The notes under the pieces: generated by a model
What the model was told of the DNA's origin: nothing
Seen by the model: only the letters and a program-made list of their open reading frames with translations
Database searches by the model: none
In this document: positions 15,341-23,426 of the stretch, one piece after another
Position numbering within the stretch: the stretch's first letter is position 1
Layout: the number at the start of each line of letters is the position of its first letter
Assembly: GCF_001439685.1 (NCBI RefSeq)
Contig: NZ_JYLH01000026.1
Span: 1-40,480, forward strand
Reading direction: 5' to 3'
DNA from: Pseudomonas libanensis
Lineage (GTDB): Bacteria; Pseudomonadota; Gammaproteobacteria; Pseudomonadales; Pseudomonadaceae
DNA: 40,480 bases
Made by a program: the position numbers and the translations under genes

Positions 15341-15405
15341 CAGCCACTTCCGGCCGATTTCTGCCGTTCGTAAAGGGCAGCAATCGGCAAACCCTATACC
15401 CAGAG
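15341..15405. repeat. GGCCGATTTCTGCCGTTCG repeat
   Basis: This block, GGCCGATTTCTGCCGTTCG through AGGGCAGCAATCGGCAAACC, matches 7493-7560 over its length, including the following CCCAGAG and acetyltransferase tail. Related shorter forms are near 14822, 18053-18090 and 22585. It is a dispersed repeat that has partly eroded. Confidence 0.65.
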
Positions 15406-15645
15406 TTAAACCATCGGTATCTGGTACACAACCGAATCATATTTTTCCGCTACCCGCCTCCCAGGACATGTAGCGCGTCAGAGACGGTGTGAGACAAGGG
15501 ACTCAGCAGCGTCCTGCTCGCAGAAGGGTTCAATGCTAAGGCGTTGCGAGAGAATGCGGATTGGGTGGGTGTCTACTGGCATTGCAATTTCCTTCCTGGG
15601 ACCGTTACTCCATATATGCCGTGAACATACCATGCGGGTCGCTTC
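15406..15645 (-). pseudogene. Deleted copy of the 12907 acetyltransferase
   Basis: The upstream region and first codons (MPVDTHPIRILSQRLSIEPF then CEQDAAES), followed by codons for the last residues (EKYDSVVYQIPMV), match the gene at 12907-13422 closely. About 330 bases from the middle are missing and the frame is disturbed. The homology with the intact copy also covers about 60 bases of the upstream region, ending where the hairpin repeat starts in the intact copy. Confidence 0.85.
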
Positions 15646-15700
15646 ATCAGCATCAGGCTCTCTATACTGAGCCCCCAGGATGGTAGTTGGAGCACACCAT

Positions 15701-16183
15701 ATGCCCGTCGCACCCAATCAAAATTCCCCCATCATTTTGGTCCCCGCTCAACAAAGCGACTTGGATAATCTGGTAGCCATTCGAATTGAGGCCATGCGCG
15801 AGAGTCTGGAGCGTGTTGGGCGATTTGATCCGGTCCGTGCGCGGGAGCGGTTTCTTAGCGGCTTTGAAGCTCGCAACACACGCTACATCAAGGCATCTGG
15901 AGAGAGGGTGGGTTTCGTAGTGGTCAAACATCACCACAATGAACTCTTGCTCGATCATTTGTATGTAAGGCCGAGCGCGCAGGGATCAGGGGTAGGGTCT
16001 GCTGTTCTCGCTCAGATTTTCAAAGAGGCGGATGCGGCTGCGCTTCCTATTAAAGTGGGTGCTCTCAAAGAAAGCGCTTCGAATCGCTTTTATACCCGCC
16101 ATGGCTTTCAGTTCATCGAAAGCAGTGAATTCGACAATTATTATGTTCGTCAGCATATTCCGGCGATTGGCCCAGCTTGCTAG
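15701..16183 (+). CDS. GNAT family N-acetyltransferase
   Basis: This 160-residue GNAT opens with LVPAQQSDLDNLVAIRIEAM. It has a strand LLLDHLYVRPSAQGSGVGSAVL (coenzyme A loop QGSGVG, about residues 92-97), then the SASNRFYTRHGFQFIES helix-strand with Tyr in the usual catalytic place. The substrate is unknown. ATG 15701 is supported by TTGGAG upstream; seven earlier codons are also open but lack a site. It stands alone in a repeat-rich region. Confidence 0.87.
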   Translation: MPVAPNQNSPIILVPAQQSDLDNLVAIRIEAMRESLERVGRFDPVRARERFLSGFEARNTRYIKASGERVGFVVVKHHHNELLLDHLYVRPSAQGSGVGSAVLAQIFKEADAAALPIKVGALKESASNRFYTRHGFQFIESSEFDNYYVRQHIPAIGPAC

Positions 16184-16199
16184 CTGGATATGATGCACC

Positions 16200-16475
16200 T
16201 CAACGTACGCAAAGCTCTGCCTTTTCAACAGGCTCGTTTTCAGCTTGGCCAGCCGGGTTCAAGCGCTGCAACGCGACCAGGCACTGGTCACCGTCCAACA
16301 GAATCAGTTCATAGTCCTGACCCGCCTTTGGGGTGAACGGAAGATTTGCTGGCAGGGTCAGCGGCAGTAGTAAGGACTCTCGCTGCGCAGTTCCTCACCA
16401 CTATGGTGATAGCCGGTAGCGGCAACCAGGACCACTGCGCAAGCTATTGAAATTGAAGGGTTGCAGGCTGGACAT
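16200..16475 (-). pseudogene. decayed small secreted or membrane protein gene
   Basis: On the minus strand an ATG at 16475 begins MSSLQPFNFNSL. Pieces in other frames read VVLVAATGYHHSGEELRSES and then LLLPLTLPANLPFTPKAGQD followed by YELILLDGDQCLVALQRLNP, ending VEKAELCVR and stop. Joining them needs at least two frameshifts, so this is a broken gene of about 90 codons. No family is recognised. Confidence 0.5.
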
Positions 16476-16652
16476 GTGTTAGTTCCTGCAGGTTGCGAAA
16501 TCCTTATTCATCCGACGTGTCAAAAACGGCAACCCTTGGCTTAAAGAATTCTGGTCACCTGCCGTTATAGAGGTTGAGTCTTGCTGTCTTTTCTATACAA
16601 GACGACGCGCAAGGACAAGAGTCATAGTGATTATCAAATTAAAGGGATATTT

Positions 16653-17075
16653 ATGAGATTCGCTAAACTGTTCGGGGCAGCAACTCTATTCGCTTCTATG
16701 ATTGCATCTGCCCAGGCAGGCATAATCGTCACCGTGAAGGTGAAGAACTCTACGACCGGTCCAGCCGCCTACACTTTCGAGTACTTTTCAGGGAGTGTAG
16801 CCCCCACCCCAAGTACGATTCTGCCGTCTGCAACGACAACATTTGCCCTGACCAGTGTGGCGGATACGGTTTCAGGAATGCGATTCGTCTATACGTCAGG
16901 CAATAAGAAATGTCGTTTTGCAGCAAGCCACCAAGTCAATCCAACAACTAAAACCCCTAGCTGGACTAAAATGGGCACTAGTACTGGTTCCGATAAGGCT
17001 ACTTGCAACGCCAATATCACAGCAATTCAATCGGCGCCTCCCTATAACTACACTGTCGAATTTGAAATCAAATAA
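16653..17075 (+). CDS. secreted protein of unknown family
   Basis: This 140-residue protein has a signal peptide (MRFAKLFGAATLFASMIASA then QA) and predicted cleavage before GIIVTV. The mature part is beta-rich and Ser/Thr-rich, with two cysteines (KKCRF and ATCNAN) that could form one disulfide. It ends in YTVEFEIK. ATG 16653 has an AAAGGGA site; the longer frame upstream has none. GC content and codon use are lower than in neighbouring core genes, suggesting acquisition. A perfect hairpin at 17100 separates it from the next gene. Confidence 0.72.
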   Translation: MRFAKLFGAATLFASMIASAQAGIIVTVKVKNSTTGPAAYTFEYFSGSVAPTPSTILPSATTTFALTSVADTVSGMRFVYTSGNKKCRFAASHQVNPTTKTPSWTKMGTSTGSDKATCNANITAIQSAPPYNYTVEFEIK

Positions 17076-17099
17076 TCCGACATTTGTATAGGCACCCTA

Positions 17100-17129
17100 G
17101 CTGGAGATAGCGCTCGATCTATCTCCAGC
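17100..17129 (+). terminator. Hairpin between two unrecognised genes
   Basis: GCTGGAGATAG (17100-17110) and CTATCTCCAGC (17119-17129) form a perfect 11-bp stem with an eight-base loop. There is no T run and the next gene's ribosome site follows within ten bases. It may be a partial terminator, an RNA processing site or a control of translation of the downstream gene. Confidence 0.6.
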
Positions 17130-17144
17130 GCATGGAGTATCACC

Positions 17145-17960
17145 ATGGATATTTCGATTAAATCGTATCAAGCAAGCACACAGGCAAAGGTTTCTACACA
17201 AGAGAAGCCTCCTTCGTCCAACCCTGTAAATTTACCTTCAGGGGATGCCCCCCTCAAGACGACGGAGACCGTCACAATCTCCGATTCTGCACGGGCACTG
17301 TACGCATTAAGTAGCGCTGATGATAAACAAGCCTCTATGTCCAATAGGGATTTAAAAGGACAATATGCAAAAGGTCAGAGCGATATGTACAGTTTCGGGC
17401 AGCGGATTGCTGGCGGGAATCTTAATAATGAGGACCTACTTCCCAAAACAGACGACCCTGCCCGTTTGGTGTTAGGTCAGCAGTCACTGGATTACGCAAT
17501 TGGGCTTTCTAAAGCCCCCCCGGAAAAACTTCCAAACCCATTTGAGGGTATGGCCCGAAACGGGCTAAGCAATATTGTTTATGATGATTCAGGAACCTAT
17601 ACGGATGCAGAACGATATGCCGCCTATGGGGAACTTAGTAAGCAGGATGAAACCTATTTTTCCAAGTTGTACGCCAATATAACGAACGGCGGTGACAACA
17701 GTGAAATCTTCAAAGGCATCATGGACTATTTCGATGATCTTCCAGCGGTCGAGAAAGCGGCATACCCTGATGGTTTTAGGGACAGTATAAAAAGTCTTTA
17801 CCAAGAGCAGTTAGAACAATCGGGGCCGCTCGCCCTTCTCAGGCAGTCGACTGAAAACGACTCTGATAAATTGTCATCGAGCGTCTTCAACAAGGCACAA
17901 TCACCGGAGCAGATGTTGCAGGCCATCTTAGAAAAAGCGATTGCTCTTTCGACGGTCTGA
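17145..17960 (+). CDS. hypothetical protein, secreted-substrate-like N-terminus
   Basis: This 271-residue hydrophilic protein has no signal peptide, helix anchor or known domain. The N-terminus (MDISIKSYQASTQ) is rich in Ser/Thr/Gln, followed by a Pro-rich stretch and TETVTISDSARALYALSS. Short ISDSAR-like motifs of this type occur in many Pseudomonas proteins of unknown function and in flagellar regulators. The remainder is helical and acidic (SGTYTDAERYAAYGELSKQDETYFSKLYANI). TGGAG precedes ATG 17145. Lower GC and its place among repeats suggest acquisition. A type III-like secreted protein is one possibility but not shown. Confidence 0.68.
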   Translation: MDISIKSYQASTQAKVSTQEKPPSSNPVNLPSGDAPLKTTETVTISDSARALYALSSADDKQASMSNRDLKGQYAKGQSDMYSFGQRIAGGNLNNEDLLPKTDDPARLVLGQQSLDYAIGLSKAPPEKLPNPFEGMARNGLSNIVYDDSGTYTDAERYAAYGELSKQDETYFSKLYANITNGGDNSEIFKGIMDYFDDLPAVEKAAYPDGFRDSIKSLYQEQLEQSGPLALLRQSTENDSDKLSSSVFNKAQSPEQMLQAILEKAIALSTV

Positions 17961-18039
17961 CCAGTCCAAAGCAACCAATGTGTCACTGCACGGATCAATG
18001 ACGAAGCGTTTTTACACACTCTGGGTCGAAAGCCGTCTT

Positions 18040-18105
18040 TCGTGAATGTCGGCTAATGGCCGATTGCTGCCATTTCAGACGCAGCAATCAAGCCAACATC
18101 CGCTA
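18040..18105. repeat. GTCGGCTAATGGCCGATTGCTGCC repeat
   Basis: A variant of the GGCCGATT repeat seen at 7493 and 15341, here GTCGGCTAATGGCCGATTGC, followed by TGCCATTTCAGACGCAGCAATC. TGGCCGATTGCTGCC can pair loosely with GCAGCAATC. It lies between the 17145 gene and fabI. The rest of 17961-18128 holds no gene. Confidence 0.55.
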
Positions 18106-18128
18106 ACGCCCCACGGCGCCCAGCTGGA

Positions 18129-18923
18129 TTAATCGTCTACATTCCCCATAGCGGTCGTATTAAAACCGCCGTCCACGTACAAGATTTCACCGCTGATACC
18201 AGATGCCAGGTCGGAGCAAAGGAAGGCACCAGCATTGCCGACCTCTTCGATAGTCACATTCCGTCGCAATGGAGTTTGCGCTTCGTTGGCTGCCAGCATC
18301 TTGCGGAAGTTCTTTATACCGGTGGCTGCAAGGGTACGAATGGGGCCTGCCGACACTGCGTTGACCCGAGTACCGTCCGGACCAAGACTACCCGCCAGAT
18401 AGCGCACACCTGCCTCCAGGCTAGCCTTGGCCATACCCATGACGTTGTAGTTCGGCATAGTTCGCTCTGCGCCCAAGTAGGACAAAGTCAGAAGACTACC
18501 GTTACGGCCCTGCATCATTGAGCGACCGGCTTTCGCCAAGGCTACGAAACTGTATGCGCTGATGTCGTGGGCGATGCGGAAGCCGTCACGTGTGGTGACC
18601 TCTGTGAAGTCTCCATCCAGTTGGTCACCTGGCGCGAAGCCTACAGAATGGACAATGCAATCCAGTGCATCCCATTGGAGTCCCAGCTTTTCAAACACCC
18701 CTGCGATGTCCTCATCGCTGGCGACATCGCAGGGGAAGCACAGCTCAGGGCTTGAACCCCATTCAGTCGCGAACTCTTCCACTCGACTTCTGAGTTTTTC
18801 ATTCTGGTAGGTGAAGGCAAGCTCGGCGCCCTCGCGATGCATGGCTGACGCGATACCGGAGGCTATTGACAGTTTACTGGCTACACCGACGATCAGAACG
18901 CGTTTGCCTGTGAGAAACCCCAT
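18129..18923 (-). CDS. fabI: enoyl-[acyl-carrier-protein] reductase FabI
   Basis: This 264-residue protein is FabI, which reduces trans-2-enoyl-ACP to acyl-ACP with NADH in fatty-acid elongation. It has the FabI nucleotide motif GVASKLSIASGIA, HSVGFAPGD, active-site Tyr149 and Tyr159 with Lys166 (LSYLGAERTMPNYNVMGMAK), SAGPIRTLAATGIKNF with Phe206 and GGFNTTAMG at the end. ATG 18923 with AAGGAG was chosen over a 51-codon extension. The surroundings (unknown genes and repeats, not the usual chromosomal neighbours) suggest an extra or relocated copy. No substitution known to give inhibitor resistance was recognised. Confidence 0.92.
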   Translation of the reverse strand: MGFLTGKRVLIVGVASKLSIASGIASAMHREGAELAFTYQNEKLRSRVEEFATEWGSSPELCFPCDVASDEDIAGVFEKLGLQWDALDCIVHSVGFAPGDQLDGDFTEVTTRDGFRIAHDISAYSFVALAKAGRSMMQGRNGSLLTLSYLGAERTMPNYNVMGMAKASLEAGVRYLAGSLGPDGTRVNAVSAGPIRTLAATGIKNFRKMLAANEAQTPLRRNVTIEEVGNAGAFLCSDLASGISGEILYVDGGFNTTAMGNVDD

Positions 18924-19553
18924 GTGTAGCTCCTTGATGTCTAACTTTCCAATAATGTGTCGTGCGCATTTAATAGGCTCTAAACAACGCCATTTTTTGC
19001 GTTTGAAATCCCACCGTGACTTAACCACCGAGACTCGAGGAGCAGTGGGCGGGTTGCCGTGCTCTGTGCTTGGCATCCCAAATCAGGGAGCCTCGGAGCG
19101 CAGAGCGGTGGGCGCTGCAACGCTGATGTGACGCGGGAAACGCTCACAGAGTTACACGCGACGGCAGTTCAACGGGTGAAAGTTCGTCATGAAGACGGGT
19201 TGCGAATACTTCGACGAAGTGAATCGGCCCTGATTTCCTGGAGGCATCCGACTGGCTCCTTTTGGCCGAAAGCCCCATCATGACAGGCAGAGCTCGACCA
19301 AAAGAGCGCTAGCCCTCGAAGAAGATTCTAAAGGCTCCAACCACTTACTCGTTTCCATACGCACATTGCGCAGGCACGGTTTCCAAGTATGACGCGTACA
19401 GCGGCTCCGAAAAATAGCCGATCATAATCGAGCAACAGCGGGCGCCGAACCACAGGGGTGGCCTTGGGTAAGTACGCAGTTTACTGGGACCAATCCGGCT
19501 TGTTCGTGGTGAGTCTCTCTTGGGCCGAAAGCCGTCGTTAAAAACGCTTGAGT
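18924..19553. other. Intergenic region without a recognised gene
   Basis: About 630 bases between fabI and the DUF6678-like gene. Several CGGCGTTT/GGCCGAAAGC-type repeat fragments appear (near 19262 and 19520), together with open frames whose translations lack any family pattern. No tRNA or clear terminator was seen. It may hold a decayed gene. Confidence 0.4.
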
Positions 19554-19949
19554 TCAGCACCAAACAGGCTGCATGCCAAGTCTGGTGTAGCCCCATACAC
19601 GAGGCGTTTGGCCTTCGATCGAAAACGCAAGGTTGTGTTTTCTCAGTGTGGACAGCAACCAATCGAGCGAAACCGCTCTGAGTTCGATCCACTCGATTTC
19701 CGCTACCGGATGGACGTGGTAATGCCAATCGCCATCCCAGTCTGTGCAATAGCCGCTCGGCGCTAAAACACTGTGCAGTCTGAATTCTGGTTGCATTTGC
19801 GGTGAGCGAAGCATTGCCTCGATCAGCTCGGCCCATTTGGTCTTATTCATCACTGACAAAATTGTGCCGGCAGCCAACAGCTTGTGAAGCTTCACTTTAG
19901 CAGCATCGTCGGGCTCGGGAAGTTGCTGCTTAAAATCCGTGCTCCTCAT
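19554..19949 (-). CDS. DUF6678-like protein
   Basis: This 131-residue soluble protein has the layout of DUF6678 family members: an opening helix, MNKTKWAELIEAMLRSP at about 34-50, DWDGDWHYHVHPVAEIEWIELR near the centre, and a C-terminal TPRVWGYTRLG strand. The function is unknown. The ATG at 19949 overlaps the stop of the upstream gene by ATGA, so the pair is translationally coupled. The longer frame upstream is a shadow of that gene. Short coupled proteins of this type are often immunity or toxin-neighbour genes, but that is inference. Confidence 0.75.
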   Translation of the reverse strand: MRSTDFKQQLPEPDDAAKVKLHKLLAAGTILSVMNKTKWAELIEAMLRSPQMQPEFRLHSVLAPSGYCTDWDGDWHYHVHPVAEIEWIELRAVSLDWLLSTLRKHNLAFSIEGQTPRVWGYTRLGMQPVWC

Positions 19950-20413
19950 TGACTTGGCGGTTCCTTCTGCAGTTTGTCGAACGTCTCCAGCGCTGCGCGG
20001 AACTCCTCCAGGGAAAAGCTTCCCGGCTGGTTTTCCGCGTTCCAGCGAGTAGAAATACCCACTTCCAGCTTGCCGGAAGCGCTCCAGCCGAAACGCCGCC
20101 AATGCACGGTGTCGCCGTCGATAACCTGTTCGACCATCAGCACGGTGCAGTCGAAGTCCATATCATCGCTGCACACCAGCAGTGGTACAAGGGTGGAGCT
20201 GCCGTCCTCGCCGGGAATGAAGCGACGCCTGGCGAGGGCATCTTCTTCCTCATCCATTAACCACATTAAGGAAAGCCCAAGCAGGGCGACACTGGCGTCA
20301 TTCAGGTGGGAGGCCAACCATTGCTCGATGGCCACATCGTCAATGGTCAACCACGCGCAACTGCTGCGGGAGAAGGCCGCTTGATGGTAAGCGGCGTGGA
20401 TGCGGTGATGCAT
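19946..20413 (-). CDS. hypothetical protein, acidic, coupled to the DUF6678-like gene
   Basis: This 155-residue protein has no signal or membrane segment. Visible features are LTIDDVAIEQWLASHL, GLSLMWLMDEEEDALARRR, VLLVCSDDMDFDCTVLMVEQVIDGD-like strands and FSLEEFRAALETF near the end. No family is recognised; the mixture of acidic helices and beta strands resembles many immunity-like or SMI1-type small proteins, which I cannot confirm. The start at 20413 has only a weak ribosome site, and the first residues (MHHRIHAAYHQ) may be non-native. The hairpin at 20498 lies upstream. Confidence 0.65.
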   Translation of the reverse strand: MHHRIHAAYHQAAFSRSSCAWLTIDDVAIEQWLASHLNDASVALLGLSLMWLMDEEEDALARRRFIPGEDGSSTLVPLLVCSDDMDFDCTVLMVEQVIDGDTVHWRRFGWSASGKLEVGISTRWNAENQPGSFSLEEFRAALETFDKLQKEPPSQ

Positions 20414-20497
20414 GAACGAATCCGTCTGTTAATAGAGCAAGCCTGGCGAGCTATTGTGCCTATTTTTAATGCGCTCATGGGTAGCAATAGTTTGACC

Positions 20498-20547
20498 GAA
20501 AAGAGGACAGATTTATTTTCCTAGAAATAAATTCGTCCCCTTTTCCC
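20498..20547. repeat. GGGGACAGATTTATTT hairpin repeat, copy 3
   Basis: GAAAAGAGGACAGATTTATT pairs with the inverted AATAAATTCGTCCCCTTTTC and shares the flanking GACC with copy 1 at 13491. It lies 47 bases from the 3' end of the large gene at 20594, on whose transcript it could terminate. Confidence 0.85.
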
Positions 20548-20593
20548 AAGAGTCGGAAAGTATCAGGCCAAAAGAGATCATTGGCTTGGTAGA

Positions 20594-22126
20594 TCAGTTC
20601 CTGGTCGCCCCTCTCAACCGTACCAGCCCCACAAGGGCTTCGCTTAGGCTGGTTGCCCCCTTGTTGCTTTGGGTCAGAACCACATCCACCTTGGTTCCGT
20701 CACGCTTGACCAACGTCAGCTTTTTATTCATCAGACCGCTGATGGTAACGTCGGCGATATCGGCAAGTGCTACGCGGTGCGATTCCTTGAATTGCAGGCG
20801 CACATACACGAACTCGAGATCAACCAATACGCCCTTGTCGCCAGAGCCGAACACCGTCTCGTCGAAGAAGAACACCACTTCGTCCTTGGCAATATTCAGC
20901 GCATTCTTGGATTCAAAAGCTAGGATCTTCTTCGTCGGCAAGTCCGGCGCCACGTAGAATTTGTGATCTGCGTTGGACGTGAAACCTTGTGCGGCGGTCG
21001 CCACGGTCGAAGCGCAGCCGGTGTGTGTCGCTGCGACTGAAAGCGCGGGCGTAACGGTTGACAGCGCGCTTGCCTGAGCCTCGCGTGCCACGATTTTCTC
21101 GATCACTCGCTCACAGTGTTCATCGAAACGTTCATAATTGATGAATTGCGCATAGCGCTCGATGGCCGGGCGACTGGCACTGAAACTTTCCACCGTGCTG
21201 AGGTCGCACTGGCGCAGTTGCTCCTGGATCAACGCTTGCTTTTCCTTGAGCAGGCCGCCCATGCCGAAGTACTCCACAACCCCATCGAGTCGCCCTTGAT
21301 CACCGCCAAACTTCCGTAGCAGGATCGGATAGATCCGCTCGTTGTAGGGATAAACACTGATCGCCTTGACCGCGGACAACAGCACGGCATCTTCGGGGAT
21401 CAGGCCTTTTTCAATATTCTCGGTAATCGCCTGGGACTTTCTGATCTCGTCCTTTGAATAGCTGTGCAACTTACCGGGCGAATCGGCATTGATGGCGTCG
21501 AGGGTCGCAAGGTAAGCCGCATTAACGATATTGCTGGCACCGTCTGCGAAAGCCTTGACCGTTGCCGGTCTCTTGAAAATTTCGTCTTTCTTGAACGAGT
21601 CGCCGAGTGCGCTGACCCCTTTGGCCATCAGGTTGAATACCCCATGACCAATATTGGACATCAGGTTTTTTGCGTCGGCATCGTATACCGCCTTCTCTGA
21701 ACCATAACCTACCCATTGGCGACGACCACGGCGACGATTGGTGCGATGCGCATCCACCTCGGCTGAACGCTCGACAATGGCTTCGTATTGCTCGGCCAAT
21801 ACGCCGAAGTCTTCATCCCATGAATCGTAGCGCTGCATGAACGCGTCGTAGAAGCGCTCTTCGTCGATATCGTAAATCCCGTGGGCCACGGTGAGTTTGA
21901 TACCTTGCCCTATTGCCTGGACGCGGATCTTGTCTGCCAGATCGTCGCCGTCTTCATAAAGGCCATCCAGGTTAGTAAACAAATCGTAAAAGCCGGCATT
22001 GATTTTCTGCGACCACGTCGAGGCAATCGTCGAAAATGCTTGCCTGACCTGATTTGTATCAAGCTTGCTCTGCGGTGTTTCGAGGGTGTGGCTGTAGAGT
22101 TCAATCTTCTGAATGCTGGCATCCAT
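20594..22126 (-). CDS. hypothetical protein with C-terminal PH-like domain
   Basis: This 510-residue soluble protein has a helical N-terminus. A charged segment (HRTNRRRGRRQWVGYGSE) lies near 130-145. A middle helical repeat, AVKAISVYPYNERIYPILLRKFG then DVVEYFGM-like residues (about 255-295), resembles repeats in uncharacterised bacterial proteins. The C-terminal domain (about 400-505) has NALNIAKDEVVFFFDETVFG, SGDKGVLVD and RVALADIADVTISG, as in bacterial PH-like (YokE-type) domains. The function is unknown. It precedes two coupled small genes on the same strand. ATG 22126 has a GGAACGG site. Confidence 0.78.
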   Translation of the reverse strand: MDASIQKIELYSHTLETPQSKLDTNQVRQAFSTIASTWSQKINAGFYDLFTNLDGLYEDGDDLADKIRVQAIGQGIKLTVAHGIYDIDEERFYDAFMQRYDSWDEDFGVLAEQYEAIVERSAEVDAHRTNRRRGRRQWVGYGSEKAVYDADAKNLMSNIGHGVFNLMAKGVSALGDSFKKDEIFKRPATVKAFADGASNIVNAAYLATLDAINADSPGKLHSYSKDEIRKSQAITENIEKGLIPEDAVLLSAVKAISVYPYNERIYPILLRKFGGDQGRLDGVVEYFGMGGLLKEKQALIQEQLRQCDLSTVESFSASRPAIERYAQFINYERFDEHCERVIEKIVAREAQASALSTVTPALSVAATHTGCASTVATAAQGFTSNADHKFYVAPDLPTKKILAFESKNALNIAKDEVVFFFDETVFGSGDKGVLVDLEFVYVRLQFKESHRVALADIADVTISGLMNKKLTLVKRDGTKVDVVLTQSNKGATSLSEALVGLVRLRGATRN

Positions 22127-22709
22127 TGCGTGTCACCGTTCCAATATCGCAGGTAGAAGCAGGGGAGTAAGGCAGCTTTATCAAAGTGAAGCGCGGCCTT
22201 CGATAAAAGTAGCACAGGGCCACTACCTAGTACCTGCATTACTTTCCGTTTTCGACAGCAGCAAAGTGGCTAACAGGCACGATGAAAGGTACTCGCATGC
22301 CTCGGCGAACAGGCTCAGGACTAGAAAATAACTAGCGTGTACTCTCCCGTCGGTTCTTACGGGCGAAGGCTGCCGATTGCCAACGGTCGCAATCGCCCCA
22401 AAGCGAATACAGTGGGAAAGAGGGGTAGTCTCGCACCTCGCCTAATTAAATCTCAGATGCGGCTAACCGTTCTTTGGAAGGTCATATTGTTGAACGGCAT
22501 GGTGTGCTCCTTGCTCCAAAAATAAACACAACTACATACAATGGGCGCGAATCCGGTAAGGCTATAGACCGCAGCGAATGTGTGCTTTTGGCAGTTTTCT
22601 GCCGGTTACGAAGATCTACACTAGGTCCACTAGTCGCCCGAGAACGGCATACAAGGCCACCTGCTATAGCGTTTACGCTGGATAACAAAAAAGGAAACGC
22701 ACCATTTCC
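22127..22709. other. Intergenic region with repeat fragments
   Basis: About 580 bases without a convincing gene, between divergent genes. It includes GGCTGCCGATTGCCAACGG near 22367, a GCTTTTGGCAGTTTTCTGCCGG repeat relic near 22585, and AAGGAAA about 14 bases before the 22710 ATG, which is its likely ribosome site. Promoters of both flanking genes should lie here, but no motif is clear. Confidence 0.4.
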
Positions 22710-23405
22710 ATGAACACTTCAGAAATCAAGCAACGCCTGGCACGCCCCGCCATAAAATTCAGTGCCGGCGGCTTTCGTCCTCTTGGCACCGACGAAGAAA
22801 GCTGGCTGGGCAACGTCTTCCTGTTCCGCCCCGACGAAGGCGTGCCCACCAATCAGGCAGGGCAACAGCTGCTCCCCTATGCACAGTTTTACCTGCCCGC
22901 CCTTCCCTTCACCAGCCCGCTACTGAAAGGGATTCGTGTCCTGACGGTTTTTATCTCAAATCCGTTTCCTGAGCATTTTGAGCCCATGGGCAATAACTGG
23001 GTGATCCGCGAATATGGTCCGCAGGATGTGTTAATACGCAAAGCGCTGCCGGTGGAGGGCTCATTTCTCAAAGCCTTCCCGCTCAAAGCCCAGGCAGTGC
23101 CGCAGGACTTTCCGCTGTGGGATGGCGGTGGCGTGCCGACGGATGTTGAACAAGCAATACTCAAACTGGAACGTGCGGGCGAGATACAGAGCTATTACGA
23201 CCTGATCACTCACACCTACGAACACAAGATCGGCGGCTACCCGTCGTTCTGCCAGTCGGGGGTGGATCCTGGTGAAGGTTTTGAATTTGTTTTCCAAATT
23301 TCGTCAGACGCAAAGATTGGCCTGAATGTGATCGACAGCGGCAGCCTCATGTTCTGGAAGCACATCCAAACCGGCGAATGGGCGCTTTATTATGACTTTT
23401 ACTGA
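22710..23405 (+). CDS. DUF1963 (YwqG-like) family protein
   Basis: This 231-residue protein has the DUF1963/YwqG pattern: an early KFSAGGFRPLG and SWLGNVFLF, a central LPFTSPLLKGIRVLTVFI, then KIGGYPSFCQSGVDPGEGFE, a strong family mark, and GSLMFWKHIQTGEWALYYD at the end. Family members are found next to polymorphic toxins and in other contexts; their biochemical role is unknown. An AAGGAAA site precedes ATG 22710. It is followed by a hairpin repeat that can terminate both it and the convergent regulator gene. Confidence 0.82.
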   Translation: MNTSEIKQRLARPAIKFSAGGFRPLGTDEESWLGNVFLFRPDEGVPTNQAGQQLLPYAQFYLPALPFTSPLLKGIRVLTVFISNPFPEHFEPMGNNWVIREYGPQDVLIRKALPVEGSFLKAFPLKAQAVPQDFPLWDGGGVPTDVEQAILKLERAGEIQSYYDLITHTYEHKIGGYPSFCQSGVDPGEGFEFVFQISSDAKIGLNVIDSGSLMFWKHIQTGEWALYYDFY

Positions 23406-23426
23406 GGTTTAGAGAGCTCAATGCAC

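Noticed and set aside
19345..19836. 163-residue protein on the minus strand
   Set aside because: It overlaps the DUF6678-like gene out of frame, and its translation has the basic, low-complexity look of a shadow frame.
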